The position numbers and the translations under genes are program-made. Under the pieces are notes generated by a model. The model saw only the letters and a program-made list of their open reading frames with translations. It did no database searches and was not told the DNA's origin. Positions 54,753 to 63,607 of a DNA stretch of 64,000 nucleotides are shown here, in pieces (position 1 is the stretch's first letter; each line of letters starts with the position of its first letter). Source of the stretch: Nitrospirota bacterium (lineage in GTDB: Bacteria > Nitrospirota > JACRHL01); assembly GCA_016212085.1 (NCBI GenBank), contig JACRHL010000020.1:32694-96693 (forward strand), written 5' to 3'.

Positions 54753-55904
54753 GTGGCAGCAACCGCCCGCGGCGCCGACGTGCTGATCGTCGGCGGCGGC
54801 ATCATCGGCACCCTGACCGCCATCGCGCTCGCCGGGCGCGGCGTGGCCGTGCGCGTGATCGAGCGGGGCGAGCCCATGCGCGAGTCGTCGTGGGCGGGAG
54901 CCGGCATCCTGTCGCCCATCTACCCCTGGAAATACCCGGACGCCCTGAGCCACCTGGTGAACCGCTCCCTGGCCCTGTATCCGGCCCTGGTGGCGGAGCT
55001 GCGCGGCGCATCGGGGGTGGATCCGCAATACCGCGTCAGCGGCCTCATCATCCCCGTGTACAGCGCCGCCGAGTGGGCGGAGCTGGCCGGGGCGCTGCCC
55101 TGGAGCCAGCGCTTCGGCTGGCCGGCCCGGCGCCTGGACGGCGACCAGGCGCGGCAGGTGGAGCCGTGCCTGTCGGAGCGGGTGGTGGGGGCGATCGACT
55201 GGCCGCAGGTGGGGCAGATCCGCAACCCCCGCCTGGCCGCCGCCGCCCGCGCCACGGCGGAGGCCCGGGGCGTGGTGTTCGACACGGGCCGCGAGGTGAC
55301 CGGGTTCGCCTTCCAGGGTGACAACGGCGTGACGGTGCGCACCGCCTCCGGTGATCTGCACGGCTCCAGGGTGCTGCTGGCGGCGGGAAGCTGGACCGGG
55401 GGGCTGGCGGAGCGCGCCGGCTTCACCCTGCCGGTGGCGCCGGTGAAGGGGCAGATCCTGCTGCTCAAGACCGCGCCCGGCACCCTGACGCGCATCGTCA
55501 AGCACGATCAGGCCTATCTGGTGCCCCGCGCCGATGGCCATGTGCTGGTGGGGGCCACCATGGAGATGGCGGGCTTCGACCGGCGCACCACCCTGGAGGC
55601 GCTGCACTTCCTGAGCGGCGCCCTGCTCGACATGGCCCCCGGCCTGGCGGACGCGGAGGTGGTCCGCCACTGGATGGGGTTCCGGCCGGGCACGCCGGAC
55701 GGGCTGCCCTACCTGGGGCCGGTGCCGGGCCGGCCGGGCCTGTTCGTGGCCGCGGGGCACTACCGCAACGGCGTCATCCTGGCGCCCGCCACCGCCGACG
55801 CCATGGCGCGGATGCTGTGCGGCGAGGCGTGCCCGGTGGACCTGTCCGCCTTCGCGCCGGAGCGGCCGGCGCTGGCCCACGCGGCGCTGGGGTTTCCCGC
55901 CTAG
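54753..55904 (+). CDS. thiO: Glycine oxidase ThiO (FAD-dependent)
   Basis: A 383-residue FAD oxidoreductase of the DAO family. The dinucleotide site DVLIVGGGIIGTLTAIALAG, SSWAGAGILSPIYPW, RNPRLAAAARATAE, the QIL region PVAPVKGQILLLKT, LVPRADGHVLVGATMEMAGF and the C-terminal GHYRNGVILAPATADAM are ThiO-like. It oxidises glycine to iminoacetate for thiazole formation by ThiG. GTG 54753 follows AGGAGG. It diverges from the flagellar cluster. The 373-bp gap also holds TATGCT at 54542-54547 as a possible -10. Confidence 0.9.
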   Translation: MAATARGADVLIVGGGIIGTLTAIALAGRGVAVRVIERGEPMRESSWAGAGILSPIYPWKYPDALSHLVNRSLALYPALVAELRGASGVDPQYRVSGLIIPVYSAAEWAELAGALPWSQRFGWPARRLDGDQARQVEPCLSERVVGAIDWPQVGQIRNPRLAAAARATAEARGVVFDTGREVTGFAFQGDNGVTVRTASGDLHGSRVLLAAGSWTGGLAERAGFTLPVAPVKGQILLLKTAPGTLTRIVKHDQAYLVPRADGHVLVGATMEMAGFDRRTTLEALHFLSGALLDMAPGLADAEVVRHWMGFRPGTPDGLPYLGPVPGRPGLFVAAGHYRNGVILAPATADAMARMLCGEACPVDLSAFAPERPALAHAALGFPA

Positions 55905-55937
55905 GGCCTGGTGGCCCGCGCCGCCGGCGGGCGGTGT

Positions 55938-56933
55938 TCAGCGGGCCGCGTTCGCGGCGGGGATGGGGCCGTTCAGGAGGGTGTCGATCTCGGCCAGTAC
56001 ACCGGCGTTCAGGGCGCCGTCCCGCAGGGCCACGGCGCCCAGGTTGTCCGCCACCTGCTCCGGGCGCGAGGCGCCGGTGAGCACGCTGCTCACGCGCGGG
56101 TTGGCGAGGCACCAGGCGATGGCCAGACGCGCCGGGGTGGTGCCCAGGCGGGTGGCCAGGCGGCGCAACTCCGCCACCTGGCGCCGGCGGCGCTGGCCGG
56201 CCTCGCCCCCCAGGTGGTCGCGCACCCATTCGGGACCGCGGAACGCGGCGCGCGAGCCTTCGGGGATGCCCTCGGCGTACTTGCCGCTGAGCACCCCGCC
56301 GAACAGGGGCGAATAGGTGGTGAGGCCCAGGCCGATGCGGTCGCACAGGGGCGCCAGCTCCCGCTCCACCCGCTCGCGGGCGAACATGCTGTAGGGGGGC
56401 TGCTCCATGCCGGGCGGGGTGAGGTGCTCGCGCCGGGCGACCTCGTGGGCCTCCTCCACCTGGCGCCGCTCCCAGCACGAGGTGCCCCAGTACAGCACCC
56501 GTCCCTGGCGCACCAGGTGGTCCATGGCGCGCACCGTCTCCTCGATGGGGGTGTTGGGGTCGGGGCGGTGGCAGAGGTAGAGGTCCAGGTACTCCACCCC
56601 CAGGCGCCCCAGGGAGGCGGCGCACGCCTCCAGGATGTGCTTGCGGCTCAGGCCGAACTGGTTGGGCAGCTCGCCGCCCCAGAACACCTTGGTGGAAATC
56701 ACCAGGGTGTCGCGGCGCCAGCCGTATTTCTTGAAGATGCCGCCCAGGATGGTTTCCGCCTGGCCGTCGGCGTAGCCCTCGGCGCTGTCGAACAGGTTGA
56801 CGCCCGCGTCGTAGGCGGCGCGCACGCAGGACTCGGCGGCGCCGGCCCCCACCTGTCTGCCGTAGGTGGTCCACGACCCCAGCCCGAGGGCGCTCACCTG
56901 GAGGCCCGATTGTCCCAGTCGGCGGTATTCCAT
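55938..56933 (-). CDS. Aldo/keto reductase (Kv-beta-like)
   Basis: A 331-residue (alpha/beta)8 NADPH reductase. The catalytic tetrad is visible: Asp and Tyr in NLFDSAEGYADG, Lys in VISTKVFWGG, and His in LYLCHRPDPNTPIEET. SKYAEG-type C-terminal SGKYAEGIPEGSR and TGASRPEQVADNLGA place it in the AKR6/voltage-gated K+ channel beta-like group. ATG 56933 (EYRRLGQSGLQVS) is the family start; ATG 56942 is possible. Substrate unknown. Confidence 0.9.
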   Translation of the reverse strand: MEYRRLGQSGLQVSALGLGSWTTYGRQVGAGAAESCVRAAYDAGVNLFDSAEGYADGQAETILGGIFKKYGWRRDTLVISTKVFWGGELPNQFGLSRKHILEACAASLGRLGVEYLDLYLCHRPDPNTPIEETVRAMDHLVRQGRVLYWGTSCWERRQVEEAHEVARREHLTPPGMEQPPYSMFARERVERELAPLCDRIGLGLTTYSPLFGGVLSGKYAEGIPEGSRAAFRGPEWVRDHLGGEAGQRRRRQVAELRRLATRLGTTPARLAIAWCLANPRVSSVLTGASRPEQVADNLGAVALRDGALNAGVLAEIDTLLNGPIPAANAAR

Positions 56934-57031
56934 GGTTCCCATGCGGAGGCGTGGTGGCGGTGCGGAAGGGGTGGGAAGTATAGTCCGGGCAACGGGATTT
57001 TTCACCGTCGCGGGGCGGGCGCCCCGGGATT

Positions 57032-57466
57032 TCAGGCGGCCTCGTCCTGGTCGTAGCGGATCTCCGCGCGCAGGTGCGCGCGCAGGACCGCGATGCGGTG
57101 GATGGCCATCTCGGGCGTGTAGGGCTCCGGCACCATCCGGCCCCAGATGGGTTCCGGCCAGGCCGGGTCGGTGGTGAAGCGCGCCACGTGGTGCACGTGC
57201 AGTTGCGGCACCACGTTGCCCAACGCGGCGATGTTGACCTTGTCCGCCTTGAACCCGTCCGCCAGGGCCTGGGACAGGGCGGCGGATTCCTCCATCAGCA
57301 GGGCCCGGTCGGCGGGTGACAGGTCGTGGATTTCACGGGCGTTTTCGCGCATGGGAACGAGGATGAACCAGGGGTAGCTGGCGTCGTTCATGAGCAGCAG
57401 GCGGCACAGGGGCAACTGGCCCACGGTGATGGTGTCCTGCGCCAGGCGCGGGTGTAGCGTGAACAT
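57032..57466 (-). CDS. HIT-family hydrolase
   Basis: A 144-residue protein with FTLHPRLAQDTITVGQL at the N-terminus, PWFILVPMRENAREI, and the histidine motif VVPQLHVHHVARF. The motif has H-x-H followed by an extra His, a variant common in small HIT proteins that use nucleotide-phosphate substrates. ATG 57466 has GGGAGA upstream. Physiological role is unknown. It diverges from the LysM gene. Confidence 0.88.
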   Translation of the reverse strand: MFTLHPRLAQDTITVGQLPLCRLLLMNDASYPWFILVPMRENAREIHDLSPADRALLMEESAALSQALADGFKADKVNIAALGNVVPQLHVHHVARFTTDPAWPEPIWGRMVPEPYTPEMAIHRIAVLRAHLRAEIRYDQDEAA

Positions 57467-57612
57467 GGGGTTCTCCCTGCGGGGTGGTGGCGGCGGGGCC
57501 GCCCGGCGTCGCCGTCAGGGGACAGTTAACGGGTATCGGGCGCCGCCGGTCAAGGCGGGCCGCGCTCAAGGGCCGCCGCCGCCGTGCCGAAAAGGACGGT
57601 GGGAGAGTGTCC

Positions 57613-58377
57613 ATGAGCCGATTCGCCCGATACGCCCGTTACGCCTGCGTGGCGCTTGCCCTGACCCTGCTGTCCGGGTGCGCGTCGGCGTCGGGGCGCG
57701 TTGGCGTCCAGGCACCGGTGGCCCAGCCGGCGGCGACGGTTGCCGCCGATGCCGCGCGGGAGGCCCGCCTGGCGGAGCTGGAGCGGTTTTTCGTCTTTTC
57801 CGGCAACGACATCCGGCCCGTCGTGGCGGCGCGGCCGGTGGTGTACCGGCCGCCGGCCGCCGCCGCGCCGGATTTCGAGCCGGTTGCCACGCCGGCCGCC
57901 CCGGTTGGGGAGGCGTCCGCCGTCGTGGCCGGAGCGCCGTTGCACGGCACGCCGCCGGAAACGGGCGCGGGCGCCGTGTCCGAGGCCAACGTGACCGAGG
58001 TTGCCGAGGTGGTGGTTGCCGAGGCGTCCGCCCCGGTTGGGGAGGCGTCCGCCGCCGTGGCCGGAGCGCCGTTGCACGGCACGCCGCCGGAAACGGGCGC
58101 GGGCGCCGTGTCCGAGGCCAGGACCGATGTCGCCGACGTGGCCGTGGTGTCCGAGGCGGTGGTTGTCGAAGCGGAATCGGCCATCCTGGCGGCGCCGGAG
58201 CCGCATGCGCACACCGTGGAAAGCGGCGATACGTTGTGGGACCTCGCCCGCGCCTACCTGGGCAGTGGCGCGCGCTGGACCGAGATCGCCGCCGCCAACC
58301 CGTCGCTGGGGGATCCGCACCGGATCTTTCCCGGCCAGCAGCTGACCATCCCCCCCGCCGCTTCCGCCCTGTCCTGA
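57613..58377 (+). CDS. LysM-domain lipoprotein with internal repeat
   Basis: A 254-residue protein with lipobox LTLLSGC near residue 23, an Ala/Val/Pro-rich middle, and a C-terminal LysM domain (HTVESGDTLWDLARAYLG, IFPGQQLTIP) that binds peptidoglycan. The middle contains two copies, 44 residues apart, of a roughly 30-residue unit with GEASAxVAGAPLHGTPPETG, coded by a 91-bp direct repeat with one mismatch. It probably tethers envelope layers or assists peptidoglycan-linked assembly. ATG 57613. Confidence 0.85.
   Translation: MSRFARYARYACVALALTLLSGCASASGRVGVQAPVAQPAATVAADAAREARLAELERFFVFSGNDIRPVVAARPVVYRPPAAAAPDFEPVATPAAPVGEASAVVAGAPLHGTPPETGAGAVSEANVTEVAEVVVAEASAPVGEASAAVAGAPLHGTPPETGAGAVSEARTDVADVAVVSEAVVVEAESAILAAPEPHAHTVESGDTLWDLARAYLGSGARWTEIAAANPSLGDPHRIFPGQQLTIPPAASALS
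57898..58120 (+). repeat. 91-bp direct repeat inside the LysM lipoprotein gene
   Basis: Copy A is 57898-57988 and copy B 58030-58120, offset 132 bp and in frame. They differ at one position (GTCGTG versus GCCGTG). The 41-bp interval between them encodes a different Val/Glu-rich stretch. Confidence 0.95.
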
Positions 58378-58981
58378 ACGCCGCCTTGCGGCGGGTTGAG
58401 GCTGGGTGCCGCGATCCCCCCAGGGGCCGCCGCCGGGCAGGCTGACGGCGTCGGCGCGCGGCGTGAAAGTCACGCTGGATCAATCGCATCCCATGCGCCG
58501 TGGGGTTTCCCCCGTGGCCGGGAACGGTCCGGCGCCGTGGTACGGTGAATCACACCCCCGTGGGCGCCCGCCCATTGCGGACCGGGGGGCCGCGCACGGG
58601 GTTTCCACAGGCGGTTGCCGGTGCCTCTGGCCGGGGTGGCGGCACCGGCCGCGCTGGTTCGGAGCCGGGGGGCCGGCGGGCAGGCCCCGGTGTCTACCGG
58701 GTTGTCGTTCCAACAACCGTCATTCGCCCGTAACCCACAACAATGTCTGGATTCACACCGCGCCGTCGCGTCGGGGCGCGGCGCCCGTTCCCGCGAAGGG
58801 GCCGGGGGCGCGCCGTCGATTGGCCAAAAATATCACGCCAGAACAGCGGGATGTGTTGCGCCGTGGGCCGGTAATGGTGCGGTTGGCACGGATGTTGCCC
58901 ATATGCAGCGGCACATGCAGTCGGGAATTGCCGGGCCGCCGCGGTCCGGGCCACGCAAACACTAGGAATTGGGAAAAGACC
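58378..58981 (+). other. Long region upstream of the nrt-type operon
   Basis: About 600 bp with no gene I can support. It contains the inverted repeat CCGGTGCC (58618-58625) / GGCACCGG (58641-58648) and, at 58883-58898, a near-consensus -24/-12 element. The space upstream of that element is adequate for activator (enhancer) sites of a sigma-54 promoter. Confidence 0.5.
58883..58898 (+). promoter_or_regulatory. Sigma-54 promoter of the nrt-type operon
   Basis: TTGGCACGGATGTTGC matches the -24/-12 consensus at every strongly conserved base, with GG 58885-58886 and GC 58897-58898 separated by 10 bp. The predicted start is near 58910, about 72 bases before ATG 58982. NtrC-type nitrogen control is the obvious inference. 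Confidence 0.75.
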
Positions 58982-60406
58982 ATGGCTGACAGCAAGGGCG
59001 ACGCAACGACCGGATCGGCGGGGATGTCCCGCCGGGGATTTCTCTCCGCCGGGGGCGCGGCCCTGGCGGGGGCGGCGCTGTTCGACTTGATTCCGTCCGC
59101 CATGCGCGGCACGGCCTGGGCCGCGGCGGGCGAGCGGCTGGAAAAGAGCGCGTGCGCCTTCGGTATCATTCCGCTGACGGACTGCGCGCCCATCGTCATT
59201 GCCAGGGAGAAGGGCTTCTTCAAGAAGTACGGGCTGGACGTGACGGTCTCCAAGGAGGCGTCCTGGGCCAACATCCGCGACAAGGTGTCCATCGGCGCGC
59301 TGGACGGCGCGCACATGCTGGCCGGCATGCCGATCGCCGCCTCGCTGGGTGTCGGCGCGGTCCGCAAGGCGACCGTGACCGCGTTCTCCATGGACCTCAA
59401 CGGCAACGGCATCACCGTTTCCAACGCGCTGTACGAGCGCATGCTGGCCACGGACCCCGCGGCCATGGCGGAGCGCCCCACCACCGCGCGCGCCCTGAAA
59501 AAGGTGATCGCGGCGGACAAGGCGGCGGGCAAGCCGCCCATGACCTTCGCCATGGTGTTCCCGGTCTCCACCCACAACTACGAACTCCGCTACTGGATGG
59601 CGTCCGCCGGGATCGATCCGGACAACGACGTGCGCCTGATCGTGATTCCGCCCCCCCAGATGGTGGCCAACCTGCGCTCCGACAACATCGTCGGCTACTG
59701 CGTGGGCGAGCCGTGGAACGAGCGCGCGGTGGAGATGGGCATCGGCCGCACCCTCATCACCGACTACGAGATCTGGAACAACAACCCGGAGAAGGTGTTC
59801 GGCGTCAACCTGGAGTGGGCGGAGCGGTACCCCAACACCCACAAGGCCGCCATCAAGGCGTTGATCGAGGCGGCGCAGTGGATGGACCGCCCGGAGAACC
59901 GCCTGGAGGTGGTGCGGATCATCTCCGGCAAGTCCTACGTCAACGCCCCGGAGGAGGTGGTGAAGATGTCCATGACCGGCACCTTCAAATACGCCCGCAA
60001 CGAGAAGCCGCGCCCGCTGCCCGACTTCAACGTGTTCCACCGCTACGCGGCGACCTTTCCGTGGCGTTCCCATGCCATCTGGTCCATCACCCAGATGCTC
60101 CGCTGGGGGCAGATCGAGGTGCCGATCGACATCAAGCAGGTGGCCACGTCCATCTATCGCCCCGACATCTACCGGCAGGCCGCCAAGGAGCTTGGCGCGG
60201 TTTACCCCACCGTCGATGCCAAGACCGAGGGAACCCATGCCGGCGGGTGGACCCTGACCGACGCGACGGCCCCCATCCCCATGGGGCCGGACCGGTTCTT
60301 CGACGGCATGACCTTCGACCCGGCGGCCCCCCTCGCGTATCTCAAGGGCTTCCCGGTTCACCACATGAAGGTGCGCCTGGACGCCCTGGCCAAGTTGAAC
60401 AGCTAA
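58982..60406 (+). CDS. nrtA: NrtA/CmpA-type ABC substrate-binding protein (Tat signal)
   Basis: A 474-residue periplasmic binding protein with a twin-arginine signal (SRRGFLSAGGAALAGAALF, about residues 16-34). The mature part has FGIIPLTDCAPIVIAREKGF, DGAHMLAGMPIAASLGVG, FPVSTHNYELRYWMASAGI, VIPPPQMVANLRSDNIVGYC and VGEPWNERAVEMGIG, as in nitrate/nitrite (NrtA) and bicarbonate (CmpA) receptors. The sigma-54 promoter favours a nitrogen compound, but specificity is inferred. Confidence 0.88.
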   Translation: MADSKGDATTGSAGMSRRGFLSAGGAALAGAALFDLIPSAMRGTAWAAAGERLEKSACAFGIIPLTDCAPIVIAREKGFFKKYGLDVTVSKEASWANIRDKVSIGALDGAHMLAGMPIAASLGVGAVRKATVTAFSMDLNGNGITVSNALYERMLATDPAAMAERPTTARALKKVIAADKAAGKPPMTFAMVFPVSTHNYELRYWMASAGIDPDNDVRLIVIPPPQMVANLRSDNIVGYCVGEPWNERAVEMGIGRTLITDYEIWNNNPEKVFGVNLEWAERYPNTHKAAIKALIEAAQWMDRPENRLEVVRIISGKSYVNAPEEVVKMSMTGTFKYARNEKPRPLPDFNVFHRYAATFPWRSHAIWSITQMLRWGQIEVPIDIKQVATSIYRPDIYRQAAKELGAVYPTVDAKTEGTHAGGWTLTDATAPIPMGPDRFFDGMTFDPAAPLAYLKGFPVHHMKVRLDALAKLNS

Positions 60407-60434
60407 GGCGTCCGCCTTGCCTCAAGGAATGCTC

Positions 60435-61430
60435 ATGACGACCCACGTGCTTTCTCCCGATGTGTTGAATGACGGGCGGACCGACTCCGCCCGCAGTCAG
60501 AATCCCGCTGGACAGGGGCTTGCCGCGCAGGCCGCTCCGGCCGCGCGGGAAGGTGTCCCGGCCGTTGCCGAACCCCAGGACGGCGCGCGCAAACGGCGGT
60601 CCGCGCCCCAGGGCGACCCCCCGGCCGGCAACGCCGCCTCGCCCAACTGGGCCGAGGCGATCATCCGGGCCACGCTGCCGCCCCTGCTCACCTTTGGCGT
60701 GGTGCTGGGCATCTGGGCGTTCATCAGTGCCGCCATCGTCCCGGACATCCCCGGGCCGGGGGCCACCTTCGAGCACGCCAAGGAGGTGCTGGCGGACCCG
60801 TTCTACCAGGCCGGCCCCAACGACATGGGCATCGGCTGGCAGGTGCTGTTCTCCCTGTCGCGGGTGTTGTCCGGGTTCGCGCTCGCCGCGCTGGTCGGCA
60901 TCCCCCTGGGCCTGCTGATCGGCATGAGCCAGCCGGTGCGCCGGGCACTGGGGCCCCTGATCCAGATCCTCAGGCCGGTCAGCCCCCTGGCATGGCTGCC
61001 CATCGGCCTGCTGCTGTTCAAGGCGGTGAACCCGTCGGCGGTGTTCGTGATCTTCATCACCAGCATCTGGCCCATCATCCTCAACACCGCCGCCGGCGTC
61101 CAGGCGATCCCGCAGGATTACCTGAACGTGGCCAAGGTGCTCCAGCTGGGCCGTTGGGACGTGACCCGCAAGATCCTGCTGCCGGCCACCCGGCCGCACA
61201 TCATGACCGGCATGCGCCTGTCCCTCGGCATCGGCTGGATGGTGATCGTGGCCGCGGAGATGCTCACCGGCGGAATCGGCATCGGGTTTTACGTGTGGGA
61301 CGAGTGGAACAACCTCAACGTGGCGTCGATCATCGTGGCGATCGGCATCATCGGGCTGGTGGGTATCCTGCTGGAAACCGTGATGGACCGCATCCAGCGG
61401 CGCTTCGACTATACCCGCGGCGGGCACTAG
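60435..61430 (+). CDS. nrtB: NrtB-type ABC permease
   Basis: A 331-residue inner-membrane permease. Residues 1-76 are a polar, Ala/Pro/Gln-rich extension not usual in NrtB, followed by six helices (LLTFGVVLGIWAFISAAIV onward). The EAA loop region reads QDYLNVAKVLQLGRWDVTRK, docking the ATPase, and WLPIGLLLFKAVNPSAVFVI is typical of the nitrate/sulfonate/taurine family. ATG 60435 has AAGGA 7 bases upstream. It starts 28 bp after nrtA. Confidence 0.9.
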   Translation: MTTHVLSPDVLNDGRTDSARSQNPAGQGLAAQAAPAAREGVPAVAEPQDGARKRRSAPQGDPPAGNAASPNWAEAIIRATLPPLLTFGVVLGIWAFISAAIVPDIPGPGATFEHAKEVLADPFYQAGPNDMGIGWQVLFSLSRVLSGFALAALVGIPLGLLIGMSQPVRRALGPLIQILRPVSPLAWLPIGLLLFKAVNPSAVFVIFITSIWPIILNTAAGVQAIPQDYLNVAKVLQLGRWDVTRKILLPATRPHIMTGMRLSLGIGWMVIVAAEMLTGGIGIGFYVWDEWNNLNVASIIVAIGIIGLVGILLETVMDRIQRRFDYTRGGH

Positions 61431-61465
61431 CAGGCGGCGAAAAACGGCGCCTTTTCAACAGCCTG
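61431..61465 (+). repeat. Dispersed intergenic repeat, copy 3
   Basis: It runs from CAGGCGGCGAAAAACGGCG to CAACAGCCTG, starting at the base after the nrtB stop. It shares GCAGGCGG and CAACAGCCT with copies 1 and 2 but is shorter. It can form a weak stem between its ends (CAGGC/GCCTG). Confidence 0.55.
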
Positions 61466-61514
61466 TCAGGGCTTTTGTGTTAACAGACCGCTTGGTCACA
61501 CGGAGCGAATCGAC

Positions 61515-62312
61515 ATGAACCGGACCTATCTGCAACTGGACCACCTGGGCATCACCTTTCCCACGCCCAAGGGGCCGTTCTGCGCGTTGCAGGACGTGAA
61601 CCTAAGGATCGACAAGGGCGAGTTCATCGCCATCATCGGCCACTCGGGGTGCGGCAAGAGCACCGTGCTCAACATCGTCGCCGGCCTCCTGCGGGCGACC
61701 GTGGGCGGCGCCATCCTGGAGAACCGCGAGGTGACCGAGCCCGGACCGGAGCGGGCCGTGGTGTTCCAGAACCACTCCCTGCTGCCGTGGCTCACGGTGT
61801 ACGACAACGTGCGCATCGCCGTCGACAAGGTGTTCGGCGCCCGCAAGACCAAGCAGGAGCGGGATGCCTGGACGTGCCACAACCTGGAACTGGTGCACAT
61901 GGAACACGCCCTGGACAAGCGCCCCAACGAGATATCGGGCGGCATGAAGCAGCGCGTCGGCATCGCCAGGGCGTTGGCCATGGAGCCCAAGGTGCTGCTG
62001 ATGGACGAGCCGTTCGGCGCGCTGGACGCCCTCACCCGCGCCCACCTGCAGGACTCGCTGATGGAGATCCACGGCAAGCTGGGCAACACCGTGCTCATGA
62101 TCACCCACGACGTGGACGAGGCGGTGCTGCTGTCCGACCGGATCGTGATGATGACCACCGGCCCCGCCGCCACCATCGGCGAGGTGCTGGACGTCGGCCT
62201 GGAGCGCCCGCGCGACCGACTGTCCCTGGCCGCCGACGCCGACTATAATCACTACCGGGCCGAGGTGTTGCGCTTCCTGCACGCACGCCAACGCAACCCC
62301 CGGGCGGCCTGA
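61515..62312 (+). CDS. nrtC: NrtC/D-type ABC ATPase
   Basis: A 265-residue ATP-binding subunit. Walker A IGHSGCGKSTVLN, Q-loop VFQNHSLLPWLTVYDNV, ABC signature EISGGMKQRVGIARALAMEP, Walker B VLLMDEPFGALDALTR and H-loop MITHDVDEAVLLSD are intact. It lacks the extra C-terminal NrtA-like domain of cyanobacterial NrtC, so it is closer to NrtD in length. Confidence 0.92.
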   Translation: MNRTYLQLDHLGITFPTPKGPFCALQDVNLRIDKGEFIAIIGHSGCGKSTVLNIVAGLLRATVGGAILENREVTEPGPERAVVFQNHSLLPWLTVYDNVRIAVDKVFGARKTKQERDAWTCHNLELVHMEHALDKRPNEISGGMKQRVGIARALAMEPKVLLMDEPFGALDALTRAHLQDSLMEIHGKLGNTVLMITHDVDEAVLLSDRIVMMTTGPAATIGEVLDVGLERPRDRLSLAADADYNHYRAEVLRFLHARQRNPRAA

Positions 62313-62362
62313 CGCCGCGTCCGGCCGTTTCCAACCCGAGCCATTTTCCTAGGAGATTTTCC

Positions 62363-63553
62363 ATGACGCGAGCACGGCGTACCCCCTTGTCCACCATCCT
62401 GGCCCTCGCGGTCGGCCTGGTGTCGGCCATCCCGGCGGCCGGCCACGCCGGCGGCCTGATGGAGGCGGTCAGCGGCGGCAGCCCCAGCCTGGACCTGCGC
62501 TACCGCTACGAGATGGTGGACCAGACCGGCATCGCCGACACGGCCCAGGCCTCCACCCTGCGCACCCGCCTGGGCTATGCCACCGGCGCCTTCCACGGCG
62601 CCAAGGCCATGGTGGAGTTCGAGAACATCGCCACCATCGATGGCGACGAGTACAACAGCACGCGCAACGGCAAGACCGGCCGCCCGGTGGTGGCGGACCC
62701 GGATGGCACCGAGCTCAACCGGGTGGCGCTCGGCTACGCGGCGGACGCCCTTTCCGCCACCGTGGGCCGGCAGCGCATCATTTTCGACAACGCCCGCTTC
62801 GTGGGCAACGTGGGGTGGCGCCAGAACGAGCAGACCTTCGACGCGGCGCGCCTCGACTACAAGGCTTCCGACGCCCTGTCGGCCAGCTATGCCTACCTGT
62901 GGAACGTGAACGGCATCGACTTTTCCGACGCCGCCCACGACAGTCACCTGCTGAACGTGGCGTACGGGGTGCCCAAGGCCGGCAAGCTGACCGCCTACGG
63001 CTACCTGGTCAACAACGACGATGCCCCGGCCACCGCCAGCCAGACCCTCGGCCTGCGCTACACGGGGGACTATGACGTGAACACGGTCAAGCTGGGCGTC
63101 ACCGCCGAGTATGCCGCCCAGTCCGAGTTCGCGGGCTCGGCCATCGCCGATTCCGATTACCTGTTCGGCGAGCTGTCCGGAACCGCCGCCGGGGTCACCG
63201 CCGGTCTGGGGTACGAGGTGCTGGGGGGCGACGGCACCAGCGCCTTCCAGACCCCGCTGGCCACCAAGCACGCCTTCAACGGCTGGGCCGACAAGTTCCT
63301 GGCCACGCCGGTGAACGGCCTGGCCGACCTGATGCTGACCGTGAGCGGCAAGGTGGCGGGGGTGAAGCTGGTGGGCGTGTACCACGACTTCGCGGCGGAC
63401 TCCGGCGGCACCGACTACGGCACCGAGCTGGACCTGCTGGCGGCCAAAAAGCTTGGCCCGCACACCCTGGGCGTGAAATACGCCAGCTACAGCGCCGACA
63501 GCCTGGCCACCGACACGGACAAGCTGTGGTTGTTCGCCGAGACCGCGTTCTAG
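62363..63553 (+). CDS. Outer-membrane porin of the nrt-type operon
   Basis: A 396-residue barrel protein. The signal peptide (RRTPLSTILALAVGLVSAIP) ends near GHA|GGLM. SLDLRYRYEMVDQ, LRTRLGYATGAF, VTVGRQRIIFDNARFVG-type TVGRQRIIFDNARFVGNVGW and GVKYASYSADSLATDTDK resemble alginate-export/OprB-like porins. It ends LWLFAETAF with terminal Phe. AGGAGA precedes ATG 62363, 50 bp after the ATPase, suggesting it is the outer-membrane channel for the same solute. Confidence 0.82.
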   Translation: MTRARRTPLSTILALAVGLVSAIPAAGHAGGLMEAVSGGSPSLDLRYRYEMVDQTGIADTAQASTLRTRLGYATGAFHGAKAMVEFENIATIDGDEYNSTRNGKTGRPVVADPDGTELNRVALGYAADALSATVGRQRIIFDNARFVGNVGWRQNEQTFDAARLDYKASDALSASYAYLWNVNGIDFSDAAHDSHLLNVAYGVPKAGKLTAYGYLVNNDDAPATASQTLGLRYTGDYDVNTVKLGVTAEYAAQSEFAGSAIADSDYLFGELSGTAAGVTAGLGYEVLGGDGTSAFQTPLATKHAFNGWADKFLATPVNGLADLMLTVSGKVAGVKLVGVYHDFAADSGGTDYGTELDLLAAKKLGPHTLGVKYASYSADSLATDTDKLWLFAETAF

Positions 63554-63562
63554 GACGGAGCG

Positions 63563-63593
63563 GGTACCGGCGCCCGGCATGGGCGCCGGCACC
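63563..63593. terminator. GC-rich hairpin between convergent porin and mcp
   Basis: Arms 63563-63575 and 63581-63593 (CCGGCGCCC core, one mismatch) with a 5-base loop, 10 bp after the porin stop. No U-tract on either side, so termination is plausible but not certain. Confidence 0.45.
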
Positions 63594-63607
63594 CCGCGGC
63601 GGCCGCG

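Noticed and set aside
58618..58648. NtrC enhancer site upstream of nrtA
   Set aside because: GGTGCC and GGCACC arms are present but 15 bp apart and longer than typical spacing; reported only as an inverted repeat.
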